Below are positions 7,037 through 10,552 of a stretch of 10,552 nucleotides of DNA, in pieces. The translations under genes were made by a program, and so were the position numbers. Origin of the DNA: Burkholderiales bacterium (GTDB lineage Bacteria > Pseudomonadota > Gammaproteobacteria > Burkholderiales > Burkholderiaceae_A); assembly GCA_030828265.1 (NCBI GenBank), contig JAURCW010000025.1:1-10552 (forward strand). Direction: 5' to 3'. Position 1 is the first letter of the stretch. Each line of letters starts with the position of its first letter. The notes under the pieces are model-generated. The model made no database searches and was not told where the DNA came from. It saw only the letters and a program-made list of their open reading frames with translations.

Positions 7037-8317
7037 CTACTCGGAGTAGCTGATGCGATAGATGGCTCCAGCAAAGTCATCAGAGACCAGCATTGAGCCG
7101 TCCTTCATCATCGCCACATCAACAGGGCGTCCGCGATACAGACCGGTCTCAGGGTCAAGGAAGCCCGATGCAAAGACCTCCATCTTGCCCGCTGTTCCGT
7201 CAGCCTTAATGGGTACATATTGAATCTCTGCACCACTGGGCTTTGTACGGTTCCATGAGCCATGGGCTGCAACAAACGCACCACCCTGGTACTTCGCGGG
7301 AAACTTCTTGCCCGTGTAGAATACCATCCCAAGCTGGGCCTGGTGGGCAGGAAACTCTACCTGAGGGAAGATGGCGCCAGCCGGCTCTTTCATGCCTTTG
7401 AGATCGGGGGCAGCGGGAGAACCGGCCACCTTGAACTTGCCGTTCCAGTAAGGGAAGCCAAAATACTGCCCAGGCTTCGTGGACCGGTTGAGCTCTCCTG
7501 GAGGAATGTCATCCCCCAGACCATCCACCTGGTTATCCGTCCACCATAAGGAGCCGTCCTTCGGATTGAAATCCATGCCTACCGAATTACGAGCCCCAAC
7601 AGCAAAGACTTCACGCTTACTGCCGTCAAAGGCATTCATACGCACGATCCCGCCAATCCCGATTTTCTCGTAAGACGCGATCTTCTCTTTGGGTTGAACG
7701 TTGTAAGGCTGTCCCAATGTGACGTAGAGCATGCCATCAGGGCCGATGCGGCAGGTACGCGCACCGTGATTAAAAGACTCTTCCTCGGGAGGAATAAGGC
7801 CGCCCTTAGACACCACTTCAATCACAGCAACGTCCGGGCCTTCATAAAAGAACTCGGCGGCGGGGAAATTGAGAACGCGATTGTGCTCAACAACAACCAG
7901 GAATCCATCCTTGGTCCAACAGACTGCGTTGGGGTTGGTGAACTTAAGCGAAGGGGCAAAAGACTTCACTTCGTCGGCAACGCCATCACTGTTGCGATCG
8001 GTGACCGCCCAGACGGTGGTCTTGCGCGTACCTACAAAAAGCATGTTGGTGGAAGGCGCAACCGCCATGTGGCGGGCGTCCGGAACGATCGCAAAAAGTT
8101 CAATCTTAAAACCTGGGGGTAGCTTGACCTTCTTCAGGTTCTCCCGAATGGCAGCAGCGTTCTTTCCCTCTTGCGGAACAGGTGGGATATTGAGGTCGGT
8201 TGTCGCAACCTTCATCTGCTTCAACGTAGCGAGGTTATCCGGGGCAGCAACCACTGAACCCATGGACAGACCAGCCAAAACGGCGGCCGAAACCGCTGAG
8301 ATCGCAATGCGTTTCAT
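7037..8317 (-). CDS. Soluble PQQ-dependent sugar dehydrogenase (L-sorbosone dehydrogenase-like)
   Basis: This 426-residue protein is exported to the periplasm by a signal peptide (KR start, core 5-22, cleavage near SVVAA|PDN) and belongs to the six-bladed propeller superfamily of soluble glucose, aldose and sorbosone dehydrogenases. These oxidise sugars or aldehydes with PQQ and calcium. Family landmarks are LPPGFKIELFA (66-76), FNHGARTCRIGPDGMLYVTLG (182-202) with H184 at the catalytic-base position, VGARNSVGMDFNP (240-252) with R243-N244 at the PQQ-contact pair, DDIPPGELN (269-277), AHGSWNR (351-357), and RGRPVDVA ... LVSDDFAGAIYRISY (395-424) with R395/R397 as candidate PQQ-binding arginines. 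The ATG at 8317-8315 is chosen for its AAGGAG site and signal peptide; a start at 8365 would add a non-signal extension. A terminator follows the gene. The substrate cannot be told from the sequence. Confidence 0.88.
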   Translation of the reverse strand: MKRIAISAVSAAVLAGLSMGSVVAAPDNLATLKQMKVATTDLNIPPVPQEGKNAAAIRENLKKVKLPPGFKIELFAIVPDARHMAVAPSTNMLFVGTRKTTVWAVTDRNSDGVADEVKSFAPSLKFTNPNAVCWTKDGFLVVVEHNRVLNFPAAEFFYEGPDVAVIEVVSKGGLIPPEEESFNHGARTCRIGPDGMLYVTLGQPYNVQPKEKIASYEKIGIGGIVRMNAFDGSKREVFAVGARNSVGMDFNPKDGSLWWTDNQVDGLGDDIPPGELNRSTKPGQYFGFPYWNGKFKVAGSPAAPDLKGMKEPAGAIFPQVEFPAHQAQLGMVFYTGKKFPAKYQGGAFVAAHGSWNRTKPSGAEIQYVPIKADGTAGKMEVFASGFLDPETGLYRGRPVDVAMMKDGSMLVSDDFAGAIYRISYSE

Positions 8318-8476
8318 AAAAACTGTCTCCTTGATTAAATTTTTGTAGCAAGCCTCGCTTTGCAAAACCTAGAAACTAGAAAGGGAGGTAGCTGGCGAAG
8401 AGCTTACCGATTTTTTGACCTAGACAGACTTAGCGTTTACCCACCCCCAAAAGGGCGATAATGATTTCATTCGCTT
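8318..8476. promoter_or_regulatory. Divergent intergenic region between the PQQ-type dehydrogenase and the CYTH-CHAD gene
   Basis: These 159 bases must hold promoters for both directions. Towards the plus strand a good -10, GATAAT (8457-8462), stands 14 bases before the CYTH-CHAD start, with no convincing -35 partner. Towards the minus strand I see an A/T-rich patch near 8325-8345 and a TTGCAA-like element near 8360, but no well-spaced pair. A tandem seven-base repeat, CTAGAAA twice (8369-8382), is the only other ordered element. Assignments within the region are tentative. Confidence 0.35.
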
Positions 8477-10003
8477 ATGAAAGAGATCGAAATCTGCCTT
8501 GGACTTGACACCAAGACACCATTAACCGCCCGCAGCCTTAGCGGCTGGTCAGCACTTACTGGACTTAAGGCCCGCCGCCAACTGCTGGTTGCACATTATT
8601 TCGATACCCCGACTGGGCTTCTTGCCCGCAGCCGAATGGGCCTGCGCCTGCGGCGAGAGTCTGGAAGCTGGGTTCAGACCTTCAAGGCCGAATCGACTGG
8701 CCTTGAGCGGCTTGAACTCAACCACCGGCTTGCCCAACGACAGGCTAGCCCACGGCCCAGCCTATTGACAGAGGGGCTTCCAAGCAAAGAACAACTTCTG
8801 GCCTTAGGCCTAAAACGCTCTGAGGTAACAACACTTCTCGACTTGGAGACGCTGGAAGAGCAGTTTCAGGTTGAGGTAAGGCGCCAGACCTGGGGTCTTG
8901 CATGGGGGCGAAGCCAGATTGAACTGGCCTTCGACCAGGGCATCCTTCGCGCGTCGGATCAGCAGCAGGCCTTCACCGAACTGGAGCTCGAGCTCAACGC
9001 CGGCCAGTTGGACGACCTCTTTGAGGCAGCGCAATCTCTATCAAGCCATTTAGAAACACTGGAACTGAAGGCTTATATAGAGCCACGCTCAAAGGCGGAA
9101 CGAGGCTTTCAGCTCGCGGCCTCAAACCTCCGCAAAACCAAGGGTGCCAGGCCCAGCAGTAAGGCGAAGGGTAGCCCAAGAAAGTTGGGCCTGACCAAGT
9201 CACACGAGCCGCAGTCCCCAAGCACCAGCGATGTTCTAAGCCTGCATCTGCAAATCGCAGTCGACAGGCTTAGCCAAGAGCTTATCCGAGTTCTTGAAAC
9301 CCAAGACCCCGAGGGCCCTCATCAGGCTCGTGTGGCCTTACGCCAAATTCGCACCCTCTTTAAACTGCTTGTTGCTGCAGGCCTTGTCGATCCAAGCGCA
9401 AGGCTTGAAGAAAAGGCCTCCGAGCTTGCTGACGCCTTGGGTGAGCTGCGCGACCTTGATGTCGCCGAAGAGAAATTGCTTCGCCCCCTAGAGAGCCAAC
9501 TCAGCTTTGATGCCGCGGTCACCGCAGCGGCCGTGGCCATTTCCGAGCAGACCAACAGAGTTCGAGAGTCTCTACGCCAAAGGCTTTTGCAGCACGACTG
9601 CCGACGTTTCGTTCTTACTGTCTTTCAGTTCGCTAACAGCCTTAAGGGGCATGTTGGGCTGCCCGGAGCGCAGACCTTTGCCAATCAGCAGGCGGCCTTG
9701 TTTCGACGCCGAATAAAAAAACGGGCCAAGCTCGAGCCGACCGATGAGAACCTGCACCGGCTTCGCCTAGGCTACAAGGCCCTGCGTTATGCCAGCCCGG
9801 TGTTACTAAAACTCGGTGCAGACGCCTCGCTGGCCGAAGATGCTCGCAGAGCAGCCAAGGCACAAGACCGGCTTGGCAACGACCACGATCGGGCCGTTAT
9901 GCTTACGACCCTGCAAAGGGCGCTTGGCCAACAAGAACTTCCCAGTCATCACCAAGACCGATTTCTTGCGCTTGCCCAGGGCTTTCTTATTGGCATGAAG
10001 TAG
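8477..10003 (+). CDS. CYTH-CHAD domain protein (polyphosphate-associated)
   Basis: This is a 508-residue cytoplasmic protein. Residues 1-210 form a CYTH (triphosphate tunnel) domain: YFDTP (41-45), LRLRR (56-60), QTFK (67-70), IELAFDQG (148-155), FTELELEL (166-173) and KAYIEPRSKAERG (198-210). Residues 220-250 are a basic Ser/Lys/Pro linker. Residues 255-505 form a helical CHAD domain with the histidine/basic motifs HQARVALRQIRT (282-293), LGELRDLDV (321-329), LHRLRLGYKALRYA (426-439) and AQDRLGNDHDRAV (462-474). CHAD domains bind polyphosphate and CYTH domains handle triphosphates, so a polyphosphate role is likely, supported by the PPK2 gene 64 bases downstream. The opening ExExK motif reads E3-I-E5-I-C7, with cysteine in place of the lysine, which may weaken or change triphosphatase activity. 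No ribosome binding site precedes the ATG, and a GATAAT lies just upstream, so translation may be almost leaderless. Confidence 0.9.
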   Translation: MKEIEICLGLDTKTPLTARSLSGWSALTGLKARRQLLVAHYFDTPTGLLARSRMGLRLRRESGSWVQTFKAESTGLERLELNHRLAQRQASPRPSLLTEGLPSKEQLLALGLKRSEVTTLLDLETLEEQFQVEVRRQTWGLAWGRSQIELAFDQGILRASDQQQAFTELELELNAGQLDDLFEAAQSLSSHLETLELKAYIEPRSKAERGFQLAASNLRKTKGARPSSKAKGSPRKLGLTKSHEPQSPSTSDVLSLHLQIAVDRLSQELIRVLETQDPEGPHQARVALRQIRTLFKLLVAAGLVDPSARLEEKASELADALGELRDLDVAEEKLLRPLESQLSFDAAVTAAAVAISEQTNRVRESLRQRLLQHDCRRFVLTVFQFANSLKGHVGLPGAQTFANQQAALFRRRIKKRAKLEPTDENLHRLRLGYKALRYASPVLLKLGADASLAEDARRAAKAQDRLGNDHDRAVMLTTLQRALGQQELPSHHQDRFLALAQGFLIGMK

Positions 10004-10067
10004 GCTGTAAAAAAAGGTCGCGCCAAGACGCCTTTTCAAGAAATCGAAGATCGAACAAGGAGACCTC

Positions 10068-10552
10068 ATGACAGAACTACCCAAGAAAGTCTATGAAAAA
10101 GAACTATTGCGACTTCAAATTGAACTGGTCAAGCTGCAGGAATGGGTGGTGGCAACCGGAGCCCGCCTGGTGGTTATTTTTGAGGGCCGGGATGCTGCGG
10201 GTAAAGGTGGCGCCATTAAGCGCATTACCGAGGCGCTGAACCCCAGAGTCTGCCGTGTTGCGGCCCTTCCAAAACCAAACGAACGTGAGCGCGGCCAGTG
10301 GTATTTTCAACGCTATGTGGCGCACCTTCCAAGCCATGGGGAAATCGTTCTGTTTGACCGCTCCTGGTACAACCGTGCGGGGGTTGAGCGGGTGCTGGGC
10401 TTTTGCTCCCCCGACGAGTTACATACCTTCTTATTGGGATGCCCGTACTTCGAGCGTTTACTTGTGGCCGAGGGCATTCAACTAGTGAAGTACTGGTTCT
10501 CGGTTAGCCAAGAGGAGCAGGAGAAACGATTTCAAGAACGTGCCTCGAACCC
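10068..10552 (+). CDS. ppk2: Polyphosphate kinase 2 (class I PPK2), 3' end outside the window
   Basis: 161 complete codons are present and the frame is open at the window edge; family members are usually about 260-300 residues, so about 100-140 are missing. PPK2 moves phosphate between polyphosphate and nucleoside diphosphates in the cytoplasm, generally favouring GTP or ATP formation from polyphosphate. The P-loop is [10 protein letters not shown] (39-48, K46), followed by [19 protein letters not shown] (66-84) and the Walker B/lid region [19 protein letters not shown] (95-113) with D97 and R98. [15 protein letters not shown] (141-155) also matches the family. The short N-terminus and the single visible kinase domain suit class I. 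The ATG has an AAGGAGA ribosome binding site (10057-10063) four bases before it. It lies 64 bases after the CYTH-CHAD gene in the same direction, probably in one operon. Confidence 0.93.
   Translation, partial: MTELPKKVYEKELLRLQIELVKLQEWVVATGARLVVIFEGRDAAGKGGAIKRITEALNPRVCRVAALPKPNERERGQWYFQRYVAHLPSHGEIVLFDRSWYNRAGVERVLGFCSPDELHTFLLGCPYFERLLVAEGIQLVKYWFSVSQEEQEKRFQERASN

Noticed and set aside
7694..8348. Long plus-strand open frames opposite the dehydrogenase gene
   Set aside because: They are antisense to a well-supported gene, lack recognisable domains and have no supporting ribosome binding sites. Similar shadow frames oppose surE, dusA, the receptor and the CYTH-CHAD gene.
8318..8365. 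Upstream start for the PQQ-type dehydrogenase
   Set aside because: It would place 16 polar residues before the signal peptide. The ATG at 8317 has AAGGAG upstream and a KR-type signal start.
10012..10036. AAAAGG/CCTTTT hairpin between the CYTH-CHAD gene and ppk2 as a terminator
   Set aside because: The T residues are part of the stem, only a weak bulged stem forms, and no T tract follows. It is at most a weak terminator, and an operon with ppk2 remains more likely.

Overview
The window looks like ordinary chromosome from a betaproteobacterium, most likely of the Burkholderiales. I infer this from the gene order wrbA-like quinone reductase followed directly by a DUF2069 membrane protein, from a surE whose downstream neighbour could be pcm, and from the protein sequences themselves. 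Base composition is moderately GC-rich and even throughout. I see no transposase, integrase, phage gene or CRISPR array. The genus cannot be named from this sequence.

Layout, left to right. (1) Positions 1-1286, minus strand: a two-CBS-domain protein runs into surE with a one-base TAATG overlap, and surE runs into what may be the first codons of pcm. (2) Positions 1363-2417, plus strand: a WrbA-type flavoprotein overlaps a DUF2069 membrane protein by four bases. (3) Positions 2481-2850, plus strand: tRNA-Arg(CCT), then an 84-residue secreted cysteine-rich protein only 39 bases later. A second tiny secreted four-cysteine protein (2854-3081, minus) faces it with three bases between the stop codons. 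(4) Positions 3131-8317, minus strand, transcribed right to left: a soluble PQQ-dependent sugar (sorbosone/aldose) dehydrogenase, a strong intrinsic terminator, a monohaem cytochrome c, a Rap1a/Tai-like periplasmic protein, a TonB-dependent receptor of the YncD/PqqU type, and dusA. (5) Positions 8477-10552, plus strand: a CYTH-CHAD protein followed by a class I polyphosphate kinase 2 that runs off the window.

The most interesting unit is region 4. A receptor closely resembling the E. coli PQQ importer sits beside a periplasmic enzyme of the PQQ dehydrogenase superfamily and a c-type cytochrome that could take its electrons. No PQQ biosynthesis gene is in the window. The simplest reading is a capture-and-use module: import PQQ across the outer membrane, load it onto a periplasmic dehydrogenase, and pass electrons to a cytochrome. 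Region 5 is a polyphosphate module, with a kinase that makes or uses polyphosphate and a CHAD protein that probably binds it. No assignment has been checked against a database.
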